From CAVYXZ01 sp965223835 (GTDB lineage Bacteria; Chloroflexota; Anaerolineae; Aggregatilineales; Phototrophicaceae): a stretch of DNA of 64,000 nt. The notes under the pieces are model-generated. The model was not told where the DNA came from and made no database searches. It saw only the letters and a program-made list of their open reading frames with translations. The position numbers and the translations under genes are program-made. The stretch lies in contig CBDCXQ010000001.1 in NCBI GenBank assembly GCA_965223835.1, forward strand, positions 3,596,001 to 3,660,000, read 5' to 3'. Below, piece after piece: positions 53,675 through 63,125 of the stretch (its first letter is position 1; the number at the start of each line of letters is the position of its first letter).

Positions 53675-54542
53675 CTTGACTCACCCATGACCGCCGAAAA
53701 CGGAAATTAACAATCGTGATGATGACCACCAGGACCATCAGCACGTATGCGACCGCTGAAGAATATCCAAAGCGGAAGAACTGAAACGCATTCTCATAGA
53801 TAAAATAGGCAAGTGTGGCCGATTTGTGGAGCGGCCCGCCACCAGTCATGACAAAGGTTACTTCAAACGTGCGAAACGCTTCAAAGATACTGATAATGAG
53901 TACAAAGAATGTCACCGGCGTGAGCATGGGCAAGGTAACGTGCCGAAATTGCTGGAAGCGGTTTGCGCCATCAATGCGGGCAGCCTCATAAAGGTAGCCA
54001 GGAATTCCCTTTAATCCGGCCAGAAAGATGAGCATCTGAAGACCCGCCGACTTCCACACTGAAACGATCACCAATACCAGAAGTGCCGTATCAGCCGACG
54101 CTAGCCAGGCAGGCGGTTGGCGGATGCTCAGGTATGTACGCAAGACATGGTTAAGAATGCCGTACCGTGTTGCAAAAATCCAGTTCCAGACGAGAGCCAC
54201 TGCCACCATTGACGTAATTGCGGGCAAATAATACATACCACGAAAAAAAGCAATTCCCCTCAGTTTCTGATTGACCAAAAGAGCCAGGGCTAGTCCTAGA
54301 ATCATCACGCCCGGCACAAACAGTGCTGCAAACACGATGGTGTTGCCCAGTACCTCCCAAAATACATCCTTGCTAAATAATTCAGCATAATTGTCAAAGC
54401 CAATGAATTCCGGGGGGGCTGTGCCACGCCATTCGGTGAAGCTAATCAGAAAGGAAGCAACGATAGGGCCAAAGCGAAAGACAATCAGGCCAATTAACAT
54501 GGGCATGATGAACAGGTAAGGCGTAATTTTTCGATAGTGCAT
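53664..54542 (-). CDS. Carbohydrate ABC transporter permease (MalF/UgpA type)
   Basis: 292 residues with six membrane helices. The EAA loop is GYLYEAARIDGANRFQQFRHVTLPMLTP, and FEVTFVMTGGGPLHKSATLAYFIYENAF is the usual end-region pattern of UgpA-like permeases. It pairs with the next permease (11-base overlap). A 213-base gap with a hairpin separates it from the binding-protein gene. A LacI-like AAAGCGTTTT lies at 54567-54576 in its leader, which is only suggestive. Confidence 0.93.
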   Translation of the reverse strand: MHYRKITPYLFIMPMLIGLIVFRFGPIVASFLISFTEWRGTAPPEFIGFDNYAELFSKDVFWEVLGNTIVFAALFVPGVMILGLALALLVNQKLRGIAFFRGMYYLPAITSMVAVALVWNWIFATRYGILNHVLRTYLSIRQPPAWLASADTALLVLVIVSVWKSAGLQMLIFLAGLKGIPGYLYEAARIDGANRFQQFRHVTLPMLTPVTFFVLIISIFEAFRTFEVTFVMTGGGPLHKSATLAYFIYENAFQFFRFGYSSAVAYVLMVLVVIITIVNFRFRRSWVSQDVY

Positions 54543-54669
54543 TAGCGGTTTCCCTGCTTAACAAAGAAAGCGTTTTATGAATCGAATTTGCAATTTATCA
54601 GGTAGGGTCATGATTATATGTCAGTGGACTCTATGAAATTCAATTCTTGAACCAATATATCGGAAATTA

Positions 54670-54696
54670 TAAGGGCGCATGTGGACTGCGCCCTTA
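54670..54696 (-). promoter_or_regulatory. Perfect 10-bp hairpin between binding-protein and permease genes
   Basis: TAAGGGCGCA and its exact complement TGCGCCCTTA enclose 7 bases, 60 bases after the binding-protein stop codon. The sequence after it on the minus strand is A/T-rich (TATAATTTCC) but has no T-run. Such hairpins usually protect the upstream message or cut permease expression, as between malE and malF. Confidence 0.55.
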
Positions 54697-54755
54697 CTGG
54701 TGAAATTACCCGAAAGTCATCAAACTGCTCGACAAAAGATCATACGAAGAGCCGA

Positions 54756-56063
54756 TTAGCCTTCTCCATAGAATCGACCCAAAACCTCATTAGCCACTTC
54801 CCCGGCTGCGGCAACGGCATCTTCGATGGTCATATTGCCATTAAATGCCTCGCCCAATGTACCCTGTAAGCCAGCGCCACCAACGTAACCACGCCACTCA
54901 CCCCAACCCGGTGTAAAGGACGTGGGGCCGATATGGTCTGCCCATTCCAACAGGAATCCTTTATTAGTGGGCAATTGATCGAGTTCCAGCCATTCATCGG
55001 AGAGCGCGACCGGGCGGTAAACTGGAATTTTGCCGTCTTCAACCAGGTCGACAGTTCGATTGGGTCCGGTCAGACAATTGATGAGTGCCCATGCTTCTTC
55101 GGGATGTTCGGTGGTTGCACTAATCGCTGTCATGTCCGACCAGCCATAAGCAGTATCGTCTACAGCCTGTGGTCCACGTGGAATTGGGCCAATGCCAAAG
55201 TTGAGACCTGAGTCACGAGCATCATCAAGGTTCCATGCACCATCGACCCACATCGCGGCAATACCCTGGAAGAATGGGTCTTCGACGCCTTCCATCTCAG
55301 CAGGGGTCGGCGCGACGCCGTGTTCATCAATCAGACTATCGAGGAACAACACTGTTTCGATCGCCGCCTCGTTGGGTGCAAACTCGGACTTTTCCTGGTT
55401 TAGCCAGCGTCCACCATTTTGGTAAACCCATGATTCAACGTGGGCATAGCGCCCAAAGAAGTAGTAGCCGTACTGATCAACCAGACCGTCATCATTGTCG
55501 TCGACCGTCAACGCCTGGGCTGCTGACAGGAAATCATCCCATGTCCAGCCTGCTGCTGGATAGTCGACCTCAGCCGCATCAAAAGCGTCAATATTGTAAT
55601 AGAGGATGGTTTCTACAAAATGATTCGTGAAGGCATACATATCGCCTGCGCTCTTATCCGGCCAGCGCCCTGCATCGAACGAGGCTGTAAAGTAGTCATC
55701 TGCTTGCGGCATAATGTCACGGTCAACAAATTCCTGAAGATTATATAGCAGGCCATCCTGTGCAAATTCATCAACGAAGCCCGAACTCATAAAGAAGACA
55801 TCGGGCAGCTGGTCAGCAGTATTCAGCGCCCGTAATTCCGTCATAAGGTCGCCGACACCGCTTGACACCGCATTATAATCAACGGTGATACCGAGTTCCG
55901 CCTGACAAATATCGACGAGTGCTCGTTCTTTTTCATCGCTCCCACCCGAAAACGGGGTATAGTAACTCAAGGTTACATTTTGAGCCTGTGCAATTGGAAT
56001 GCTGAGTGGAATCAACAAGAGCAAAACCGCCAGGGTTTGTACAAAGTGTTTTTTGGCTATCAA
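54756..56063 (-). CDS. Extracellular carbohydrate-binding protein of an ABC importer
   Basis: 435 residues, a type 1 solute-binding protein. TTG at 56063 is the chosen start because GGAGG lies 6 bases before it and it gives a classic signal peptide (AKKHFVQTLAVLLLLIPLSI ending AQAQ, cleaved near residue 27). No lipobox Cys is visible. The mature part shows LPDVFFMSSGFVDEFAQDG, MYAFTNHFVETILYYNIDAFD, WTWDDFLSAAQAL and AAMWVDGAWN, typical of the MalE/UgpB group. Its two permeases follow on the same strand. The sugar is not predictable, though the lactonase and hydrolase genes converge on the cluster. Confidence 0.93.
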   Translation of the reverse strand: MIAKKHFVQTLAVLLLLIPLSIPIAQAQNVTLSYYTPFSGGSDEKERALVDICQAELGITVDYNAVSSGVGDLMTELRALNTADQLPDVFFMSSGFVDEFAQDGLLYNLQEFVDRDIMPQADDYFTASFDAGRWPDKSAGDMYAFTNHFVETILYYNIDAFDAAEVDYPAAGWTWDDFLSAAQALTVDDNDDGLVDQYGYYFFGRYAHVESWVYQNGGRWLNQEKSEFAPNEAAIETVLFLDSLIDEHGVAPTPAEMEGVEDPFFQGIAAMWVDGAWNLDDARDSGLNFGIGPIPRGPQAVDDTAYGWSDMTAISATTEHPEEAWALINCLTGPNRTVDLVEDGKIPVYRPVALSDEWLELDQLPTNKGFLLEWADHIGPTSFTPGWGEWRGYVGGAGLQGTLGEAFNGNMTIEDAVAAAGEVANEVLGRFYGEG

Positions 56064-56279
56064 AGCAAACCTCCAATTATTAGATAGTCCTTTTGGACAA
56101 AACAAGATCATCTCTGCCACAAAATAATACCTGATGAAGCCGGTAGCGCCCAATTCTCGTTCATGACAACCATAATTTCCCGCAATGCGGTTGTCCAACT
56201 ACTCACGCTCGCTATATAGATAGCATCGGACAGGTGAGAGTTGTTCGTAACGGTATTAGGGTAAGGTGGAATTAGTATT

Positions 56280-57251
56280 ATGCGCTTGAGTTCCCAACTC
56301 TTGATGATCCCGGCAGGGCTATTGGTCGTATATTTATTGTGGCAATTCATGCCCATCGAGATGGAACGCTGTTTCCACCATGAGGACTTGCGCACCGCTG
56401 TCTGGATGGGTGTTACGTGGTCAATGGACGCCCATTCGGCAGACGATCTGACTGATCTAGCCGCAGAATTGCAGGGCTATCAAGTAAAGGATGCCTATAT
56501 CTATGTAAGCTACCTGCGGCCTGGGGATATGTTCAATCCGACCTATGACCATGCGGCGTACTTCCTCAACCAGATGCGTAAATTGGCCCCACCAATTCGC
56601 TGGCTGGCGTGGATTGGCGTCCCCATCAACATCACCCAACCGGACGGTACATATATCGCCAACCGTCTAGAAGATCCGAACATTCGCAGCCAGATTGCTG
56701 ATTTCGCTGCCATGACTGTCGCCAAACTTGGATTTGATGGCATACATTTGAACGCCGAACTGATTCCTAATGATGACCCCACATTTTTGTTGACACTGGA
56801 AGCAATCCGCAAAGCGCTACCCAATGACGCATTTTTCTCCACAACGGCCCATGCACTGCGTTCACCTACTCCCATCACCAGCATCCCCTATCCCACGATA
56901 GCACATCATTGGACACCGGACTACTTGTACGAAGTTGCGTTGCGTGTCGATCAGGTGGCGCTGATGGCTTATGACAGTGGCCTACCCTTCCCACGAGATT
57001 ATCGCAACTGGGTTGCCTATCAAACCCAGGCAAGTGCGCTGGCGTTAAGCGACCTCGATACTGAGTTGTTTGTCGGTCTGCCTACCAGCGAAGAATGGAC
57101 ACCCAGCCATCAGACACAAGCCGAAACACTGGCCCAGGCGCTTGTTGGCTTCAAGCAAGCCGATGATCCGCGTATGAACGGCATCGCACTCTATCCCTAC
57201 TGGGAAACCACATCAGATGAATGGGCACAAATGCATGGACAAATTTGTTAG
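56280..57251 (+). CDS. Membrane-anchored TIM-barrel glycoside-hydrolase-like protein
   Basis: 323 residues. One N-terminal helix (7-24, LLMIPAGLLVVYLLWQFM) anchors or exports the protein. The rest is an alpha/beta barrel with GH18-like landmarks: KDAYIYVSYLRPGDMF, LAWIGVPINI, LGFDGIHLNAELIPNDDPTF (position of the DxxDxDxE strand, with HLNAE here) and VALMAYDSGLP. That is similar to chitinase-like or spore-cortex hydrolase-like proteins, but the canonical catalytic motif is not exact, so activity is uncertain. Divergent from the binding-protein gene; a TTGTCC-16-TATATA promoter lies near 56190-56220. Confidence 0.6.
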   Translation: MRLSSQLLMIPAGLLVVYLLWQFMPIEMERCFHHEDLRTAVWMGVTWSMDAHSADDLTDLAAELQGYQVKDAYIYVSYLRPGDMFNPTYDHAAYFLNQMRKLAPPIRWLAWIGVPINITQPDGTYIANRLEDPNIRSQIADFAAMTVAKLGFDGIHLNAELIPNDDPTFLLTLEAIRKALPNDAFFSTTAHALRSPTPITSIPYPTIAHHWTPDYLYEVALRVDQVALMAYDSGLPFPRDYRNWVAYQTQASALALSDLDTELFVGLPTSEEWTPSHQTQAETLAQALVGFKQADDPRMNGIALYPYWETTSDEWAQMHGQIC

Positions 57252-57258
57252 TTGTTTC

Positions 57259-58770
57259 TCAGTCCGGCTTTTCATACACCTGGATGAGGCCGCTTTCAAA
57301 TACGAGTAACCAGTCCGCTTCAACCCTCGCCACCATCGCTTCCACTGGCGGATTATGCAGTACACCCCAGTTGCGCCACAGGTTATCAATGATGACGTAC
57401 CGAGCCTGCTCATAACGGGGGTCAAATGCCCAGCGCTCTGACGGTATGTTCGCGGGCAGATGGGGAGTTGTTTGACCGTCAACCGCAACCGCCATCTGAA
57501 AATCAGCCACCTGCGCATTGAACAGCCAACCAATCGCTGGTGAAGCAATGATCGTATCGGTTTCACGTGTGTTCGCATTGACATAATCTGCGACCTGCTT
57601 CGCATCTGCGGGATTCAGCAAAAAGGGGTCAATGGTGGTGGGATAAAAATTATCGACCTGTTGGGCGGTCCTGCTCAGGAGCGTGATGAAAGGCGTACCT
57701 AACAGCGCTGCAATCAAGCCAAGTGCCAGCCAACGACCAATATGCGGTTTCGCGTGCCCGTAGCCATAAATAGCGGCCTGCTCCACAAACCGCGCAGTTC
57801 CCAGCGCGATCAACGGCAACATCGGAATCATGTAATAGGCGCTGAGGTTGTGTAAGGCGACAGTCCGGCCCAGTTGGGCAATCGGCAGTATCAACAACAG
57901 CAGCGCCGCCGGTTGTCGTAACAAGAACAAGCCCGCCAGCCCGGCTAGCAGCCAGAAATCTTGAGTCAACAGCACGGTATAGTTAAATGCTAAATCACTA
58001 AGCTGATTCAGAAGTGATTTACCGCTTAGGCGAGTAAACGTATATTGCAGATCAAACAAAAATGCGTCGGGCGTGGTTGCCAGCGCCACCAGCACATACA
58101 ATGTGAAGGGAGCGACGATAAGCAGAAGACACAGCAAAGCAGACCACACTTTGCCGCGCAGCAAGGCGAATCTATGGCGATAAACCAAAACAATCAGGAG
58201 CGGCAAAATCAATGTACCCGCAAACACATCGGCGGTAATGCCGACGCCGATACTCAACGCAGCGAGCGCTAACCAACGGGCCGCAGCAGTTTGCTGAAAA
58301 CGTGTCAGACTCAAAAAAATCAACAGGACCAGCGGAGCCAACAAATTGTAGCTAAAGCCAAATCGACTGAAGAGCACTGCCTGTGGGTAAATCGCCAGCA
58401 AAAACGCCGCCAGCCAGGCCAACCGGCGACCATGTAATGCCTGGACTACGCCAAACATCAGCGCCACAGTCAGGGTTCCCAGGAGACCGGTCAGCATGCG
58501 CAAAGTACTCATATACAAACCGCCGACTTTAACCACGCCGGCCAGTAGCAATTCAAATAGTGGCGGACGCCCAAATAGCAAAACTGACTCAGATATAGCA
58601 AAATATTGCACCCGACCCTCCGCCAGATGGCGGGCAATCGCGAGATGGGTACCTTCGTCACTATACCAGCCTGGCGTTTGTTCAACCCGATGCAGGCGTA
58701 AATACGCGGCCAATATGATGATGACCGCTAGCAATGTGGGTCCAATCAACTGTTGAAACCTGGTCTGCAT
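57259..58770 (-). CDS. GT39-like membrane glycosyltransferase (ArnT/PMT superfamily)
   Basis: 503 residues with about 11 predicted membrane helices. The first external loop carries the acidic catalytic motif found in GT-C transferases, GWYSDEGTHLAIARHLAEGRV, with the Asp-Glu pair at the expected site near residue 38. The C-terminal 120 residues form an external domain (DYVNANTRETDTIIASPAIGWLF). Such enzymes transfer sugars from polyprenyl phosphate to proteins or glycolipids outside the cell; acceptor unknown. It converges on the glycosidase-like gene with a 7-base gap. Confidence 0.85.
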   Translation of the reverse strand: MQTRFQQLIGPTLLAVIIILAAYLRLHRVEQTPGWYSDEGTHLAIARHLAEGRVQYFAISESVLLFGRPPLFELLLAGVVKVGGLYMSTLRMLTGLLGTLTVALMFGVVQALHGRRLAWLAAFLLAIYPQAVLFSRFGFSYNLLAPLVLLIFLSLTRFQQTAAARWLALAALSIGVGITADVFAGTLILPLLIVLVYRHRFALLRGKVWSALLCLLLIVAPFTLYVLVALATTPDAFLFDLQYTFTRLSGKSLLNQLSDLAFNYTVLLTQDFWLLAGLAGLFLLRQPAALLLLILPIAQLGRTVALHNLSAYYMIPMLPLIALGTARFVEQAAIYGYGHAKPHIGRWLALGLIAALLGTPFITLLSRTAQQVDNFYPTTIDPFLLNPADAKQVADYVNANTRETDTIIASPAIGWLFNAQVADFQMAVAVDGQTTPHLPANIPSERWAFDPRYEQARYVIIDNLWRNWGVLHNPPVEAMVARVEADWLLVFESGLIQVYEKPD

Positions 58771-58828
58771 GTCCCAGATAATACGACAATGTGGTGCAAT
58801 TTCCGGAAATCGGTGGCAATTCGTCAGG

Positions 58829-61800
58829 CTATAGTTGTGCAGTCAGGTCCGTCACCTGGTCATTAGCGGTGCGCACGCGCAAACTCAGCGTCTTGACGAT
58901 ACTCTGCATAATCTCCATGCGGGTCGCCATCACCTCAAAAAACTGTTCCTGATTGATTTTGAGCAGAATGGTATCAACCAGTGCGGTAGCAGTGGCTGAC
59001 CGGGGCAGGTTGTCAAACAACGCCATCTCGCCGAGCGTTGCGCCTTTTTCGAAAACAGCCAGTTCCTGCTGGCCTTTATGCACACGAATTTGGCCTTTGA
59101 CGATGATGTACAGACAATCGCCGGGTTCCCCTTCGGTAAATAACGCAACCTGAGCAGGCAGTTCTTGTTCAGTAGCGATCTGCGCAATATGGAAAATCTG
59201 ATCGGCAGGAACCGCATTGAACAGGTCAACACTCTTGAGCATAATGGTTTTTTCAAGTGTGGTATACATTACCTCCTCCTGAAAATAAGGGGGGAAACGC
59301 AATTCAGGTATATTCTGCGCATCCAGATACCCATTTGGGGAGCGATACCGACTGACGATCTGTTTGTTGGCGTCGGAGTTGGGCACCCGATGCCAGTTCA
59401 ATTGCGTCAAAATCGATTCGCGGCGTTGCACCAGCGCAAAATTGAGTGTCACCAACGAGTGCCACGCATTGCGCGACAGAATCAGATCAACCAGGGTGTT
59501 TTCTAAATCCTGATCGAGTGCATTGAAATGGCGTCTACCGAGCGTGGCGAGTTCCGTCGTTGGACGATTCTCAAACAACGGGATAATAATCTCGCGTTCT
59601 GAACGGGATAAAACATTATCAAAAATCTCGAGGATGTTGGCGAGCATTTGCGAAGTAGGTGTTTGCAACTGGTCGATAATTGTTTCGATCTGGGTTTCGG
59701 GAACATCCATCACACCCAGCTTAAGCAATGTTGGCAATGCTGCCTGCATCTCAGCATCAATGATTTCCGTTAGCAACACATCATTTTCACCCAGGAGATC
59801 AAGCAGTGCATAGCGTTTGTAGATAGCCCGAGCGACTGTCAGAACTTCATCGTTAATGCGCTCCAGCAGTTCGTCGCTGAGCGGTCTCTCACGCGCGATA
59901 TGGAGCAAGGCATTAACAGCAGCGGTATATATTTTCAGGTTAGCGATGTCCATCTGGTTGATAAGCTCATCCGCTACCACCGGTCCCGGGTATTGTTGCA
60001 GAGCTTGAATGACTCCAATTTTCTGGTCTGGCACCATATTGGGCGCCCGCAACATGACACTCAGCACTTCAATGACATGCTCATCAGGATAATTCTGCAA
60101 GACATGGATGGCCTGTAAACGCGTGGATGGCTTCTGTAGATTAAAAGCGACTGACAAAATAGTGTCATTATCGGCTGGTTTTTCGCTAGCCCAGTACCCG
60201 GGTTTCGTGACCATCTCCAGCACCACTTGCCGCGCACGGGTTGATCCGCCCCGCAACATTTCGCGCAACGTCGATTCATGGACCACTGCCGATGCCACTT
60301 CAGTTGGCAGCGAATGCAGTGCCTTCAATGCCAGCGAACTCTCTTTCGCGTCCAGGCTGTCCAGCATTTCCCGCAATATATCCTGGGCTTCAGCTACGGG
60401 TCCGGTATTCATTGTGAGTACGGCATGGGCGGCGGCAGCTTTGACATCCGGCACAGCACCGCTAAAGCGATCAAGTACCCGCTCTAATGTCGGGATAACT
60501 TCGGTCAAGTTACGGCGGCCAGCAGCACGCAGGGCTTCATCCAGTAGATCAGTCGTTTCCTGCTCGATGATGTCTTTGAGTACTGTATTCGGGATAATAT
60601 TGGGATAGTCCCCGGCCATATCCAGAATTTTCTGTCGGATAAAGAAACTGTCGCTCGCCTGAAACAGGCGGTTGAGTGTACTGGCCCAGGGTGTCAGATT
60701 AAGATCTTCGATCAGGCCCAGGGCAAATGCCTGCTCAACTTCATCTTCACTATTCAGGCTGCGGTCGATAATGGTGACAATCGTCGCATCCGTCGCATCA
60801 ATGGTCAGGTCCTCCAGCACCAGATCATGCTGCTGAATACTTTTCATCAGCTCAGCAACATATCCGGCCCGCAGACGCACCACCAATGGCAACCAGATCG
60901 CAACGGCGACGAGAACCACAATGCTGAGCGATTGCACTTCGAAACTGGCGACGACAAAGAAAATCACTAACCCGGCAATGCCCTGCACCACTGTTGGAAT
61001 AGTACCGTTAATGAGCGGCTTGACGACTAATTTGCGTCGGGGTGGGATAGGCACCCACAGCAGTTCCATTGCGGTTTCGGTGGTCGTGTAACGTAATACT
61101 TGATCGACGGCCTTGAGCAGAACCGCTGACCACAAGGTCGGGTTGAGCAATACCGTAATTGAACTCAGCCCCATGCCGACCGGCAACAGCACCAAACCGG
61201 CCAGTACGCCAAAACGGGTTAATAGATTACCCACCACAAACAGCCGAATAATGATCTGGAAGAAACCAACAAGCGCAAAAAACGAGCCGAAGAAGCTTGT
61301 AAGGGCGGCATCATCCGTACCAAAGCCTTCAGTAGAAATGACTTTGAACTGGTACTCAACGATGGTGGAGGCCAGAATCGTCATCACAATGACCACCCCC
61401 ATCGTTAGCAAATACGAATCGAGCTTGCCGGAAACCGGCTTTGTCGACGCATCAGCTTTGTCAGTGGAGTCTTCCTGGCGCAAGTAACGCCGAGTCAGCC
61501 AGATCGTGAGCACCCATAGCAAGATAAATCCCATCGCCAGAAACAAAACAGCTTCCGAGCCAAACAAAGTTGTAAATGGGCTAAGCGCCAGACCACTGAG
61601 GATGCTGGCGACAGCGCCACCCACGCCTAGAATCCCGAATATGCGTTTTGCTTGCCGCGTGTCAAAAATTGCGCCAGCGAAGATGTAGAACTGGAAGAAC
61701 ATGATGACATTGACGACTTCCATCAACACAAACAGAGCATAGAGCGCCCAGTTTTGGTCGATAAAAAAGCGTAGCAACAGCGTAAAACTCGCAATTAACA

Positions 61801-62062
61801 GGCCGGTGAACATAAATAAAGGTACCGGGCGCGTCTGTTTGGCAAGCCGGGTATAAACGGCCATCACGACGACCCCTGTCAGCGTCACGGTGATGAGCAT
61901 AAATGGGAAAATCGCGCGGGCGTTCTCAATCCGGCTGAAGAATAAGGCATTGCTCACCGAGCGTCCGGTGATTGCCGTCGCCGTGATGAAGAAATAATAG
62001 AGTGTGAGCAACAGGACCGGGCGCTCTTCACCCGGGTTAATGTTGAGCAAACGTTTCAACAT
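58829..62062 (-). CDS. Three-part fusion: MFS/NTT-like carrier, HEAT repeats, cyclic-nucleotide-binding domain
   Basis: 1077 residues in three parts. Residues 1-410 form about 12 membrane helices resembling the ATP/ADP (nucleotide) translocase or major facilitator group. Residues about 430-890 are helical HEAT-like repeats (for example LIEDLNLTPWASTLNRLF, VLDRFSGAVPDVKAAAAHAVL). Residues about 950-1060 are a cyclic-nucleotide-binding domain with the phosphate-binding loop GEMALFDNLPRSATATALV. The three modules together suggest transport or sensing gated by a nucleotide signal at the membrane. The frame is continuous. What is carried is unknown. Confidence 0.8.
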   Translation of the reverse strand: MLKRLLNINPGEERPVLLLTLYYFFITATAITGRSVSNALFFSRIENARAIFPFMLITVTLTGVVVMAVYTRLAKQTRPVPLFMFTGLLIASFTLLLRFFIDQNWALYALFVLMEVVNVIMFFQFYIFAGAIFDTRQAKRIFGILGVGGAVASILSGLALSPFTTLFGSEAVLFLAMGFILLWVLTIWLTRRYLRQEDSTDKADASTKPVSGKLDSYLLTMGVVIVMTILASTIVEYQFKVISTEGFGTDDAALTSFFGSFFALVGFFQIIIRLFVVGNLLTRFGVLAGLVLLPVGMGLSSITVLLNPTLWSAVLLKAVDQVLRYTTTETAMELLWVPIPPRRKLVVKPLINGTIPTVVQGIAGLVIFFVVASFEVQSLSIVVLVAVAIWLPLVVRLRAGYVAELMKSIQQHDLVLEDLTIDATDATIVTIIDRSLNSEDEVEQAFALGLIEDLNLTPWASTLNRLFQASDSFFIRQKILDMAGDYPNIIPNTVLKDIIEQETTDLLDEALRAAGRRNLTEVIPTLERVLDRFSGAVPDVKAAAAHAVLTMNTGPVAEAQDILREMLDSLDAKESSLALKALHSLPTEVASAVVHESTLREMLRGGSTRARQVVLEMVTKPGYWASEKPADNDTILSVAFNLQKPSTRLQAIHVLQNYPDEHVIEVLSVMLRAPNMVPDQKIGVIQALQQYPGPVVADELINQMDIANLKIYTAAVNALLHIARERPLSDELLERINDEVLTVARAIYKRYALLDLLGENDVLLTEIIDAEMQAALPTLLKLGVMDVPETQIETIIDQLQTPTSQMLANILEIFDNVLSRSEREIIIPLFENRPTTELATLGRRHFNALDQDLENTLVDLILSRNAWHSLVTLNFALVQRRESILTQLNWHRVPNSDANKQIVSRYRSPNGYLDAQNIPELRFPPYFQEEVMYTTLEKTIMLKSVDLFNAVPADQIFHIAQIATEQELPAQVALFTEGEPGDCLYIIVKGQIRVHKGQQELAVFEKGATLGEMALFDNLPRSATATALVDTILLKINQEQFFEVMATRMEIMQSIVKTLSLRVRTANDQVTDLTAQL

Positions 62063-62154
62063 GAGTGAATATTAACCATTATGATCTGGCGACCCATGTC
62101 AGGCCGAAACTTGCAATTCCAGGTAACATACAATTAATCGTAGCATAATTGTCG

Positions 62155-62191
62155 AAAAAAAAAGAATGCCGCCCGTCAGGATACGACATTC
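62155..62191 (-). terminator. Terminator after the response regulator gene
   Basis: On the minus strand GAATGTCG pairs with CGGCATTC (one G-T) around a 12-base loop and is followed by nine T residues. It lies about 50 bases after the receiver-protein stop codon. Confidence 0.75.
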
Positions 62192-62242
62192 AGGATAAAA
62201 AAATGATGATGACAAAATGAAGGCTGTAGTCCGTATTGAGAT

Positions 62243-62659
62243 TTATCCAGCTAGCTTTTGCGATTGCCCTGTAATCAGGTTGGGAACTGTGCGCTGAACC
62301 GCATCCAGAACATCGTAAATGTCAAACGGCTTCGGCACATAATCATTTGCGCCCTGCTCCAGCCCAAACATGAGGTCATCCAACTCATAGTGCGAAGACG
62401 CAAAGATGAATGGTAGTTCATGCCAGCGAACATCATTGCGAAGGACCTGCAACAAGCCATAGCCATCCAGGTTGGGCATATCAATGTCGGAGATGATCAG
62501 ATCAATGTGATTTTTTTCGAGGGCAGCTAATGCCTTGTGGCCGTCGGTGGCGGTTACGACCTCAAAGCCCGTCATTTCCATGAGGAAGGCCATGTTTCGT
62601 AATAGTGGTAAATAATCGTCGACAATTAAGATAGTTCCCATAGTGGTGTGTTGATGCAT
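62243..62659 (-). CDS. CheY-like single-domain response regulator
   Basis: 138 residues, nearly all one receiver domain. The acidic pocket is the DD pair in TILIVDDYLPL, the phosphorylated Asp is in LIISDIDMPNLDGYGLL (Asp57 type), the Thr/Ser switch is in FIFASSHYE and the Lys is in YVPKPFDIYDVL. No output domain follows, so it acts by binding another protein. No histidine kinase is adjacent. The ATG at 62659 has GAGGAG 10 bases before it; ATG at 62638 (MGTILIVDD) is the alternative. Confidence 0.9.
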   Translation of the reverse strand: MHQHTTMGTILIVDDYLPLLRNMAFLMEMTGFEVVTATDGHKALAALEKNHIDLIISDIDMPNLDGYGLLQVLRNDVRWHELPFIFASSHYELDDLMFGLEQGANDYVPKPFDIYDVLDAVQRTVPNLITGQSQKLAG

Positions 62660-62965
62660 GATATTTTATCTCCTCGCGCTTAATTCTGTCTTAAGCGTAA
62701 CCCGATCTGTGAAATTTGCAAAGAGCGTGTTTATGTTATTCACAAATTATTCAAATTTCGTAATGCTGCTCGCTCAGAACATGATCTTCAGCCAATGCTC
62801 CGCTAAACACTTTACCTTTGGCTAACACGCGACCTTGCTTAAGTTTGTTTTTTTGTGAAGAAGTATTTCGTTGTGGCAAGATTGTTTCATAAAAGATAAT
62901 CAATCCTCAGAACCTTAACCAACAAACTGATGGAGAAGTGAATCCAAATGCATATGATTTGATAG

Positions 62966-63020
62966 TAGACAGCGGGCTTCAGCCCGTTGCAATGGGCTAA
63001 AGCACATTGTCTATCCGCTG
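62966..63020. repeat. Short palindromic dispersed-type repeat
   Basis: Two adjacent hairpins, CGGGCT-TC-AGCCCG (62973-62986) and CAATG...GCT-AA-AGC...CATTG (62990-63009), are flanked by CAGCGG and CCGCTG. The words GGGCTTCAGCCC and AATGGGCTAAAGC resemble small repeats common in Chloroflexota and Cyanobacteria intergenic regions. The rest of the 466-base gap (62660-63125) holds no gene that I can support. Confidence 0.5.
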
Positions 63021-63125
63021 AATTCGTTTTCGTTTCTCCATGAGAGCAAAGTTCTTCAACCAGTTAAACAAAACGCAGTTCAGGACTGACAGTCAGGATG
63101 AGTTCTATTTTTGTACCCACAACGT

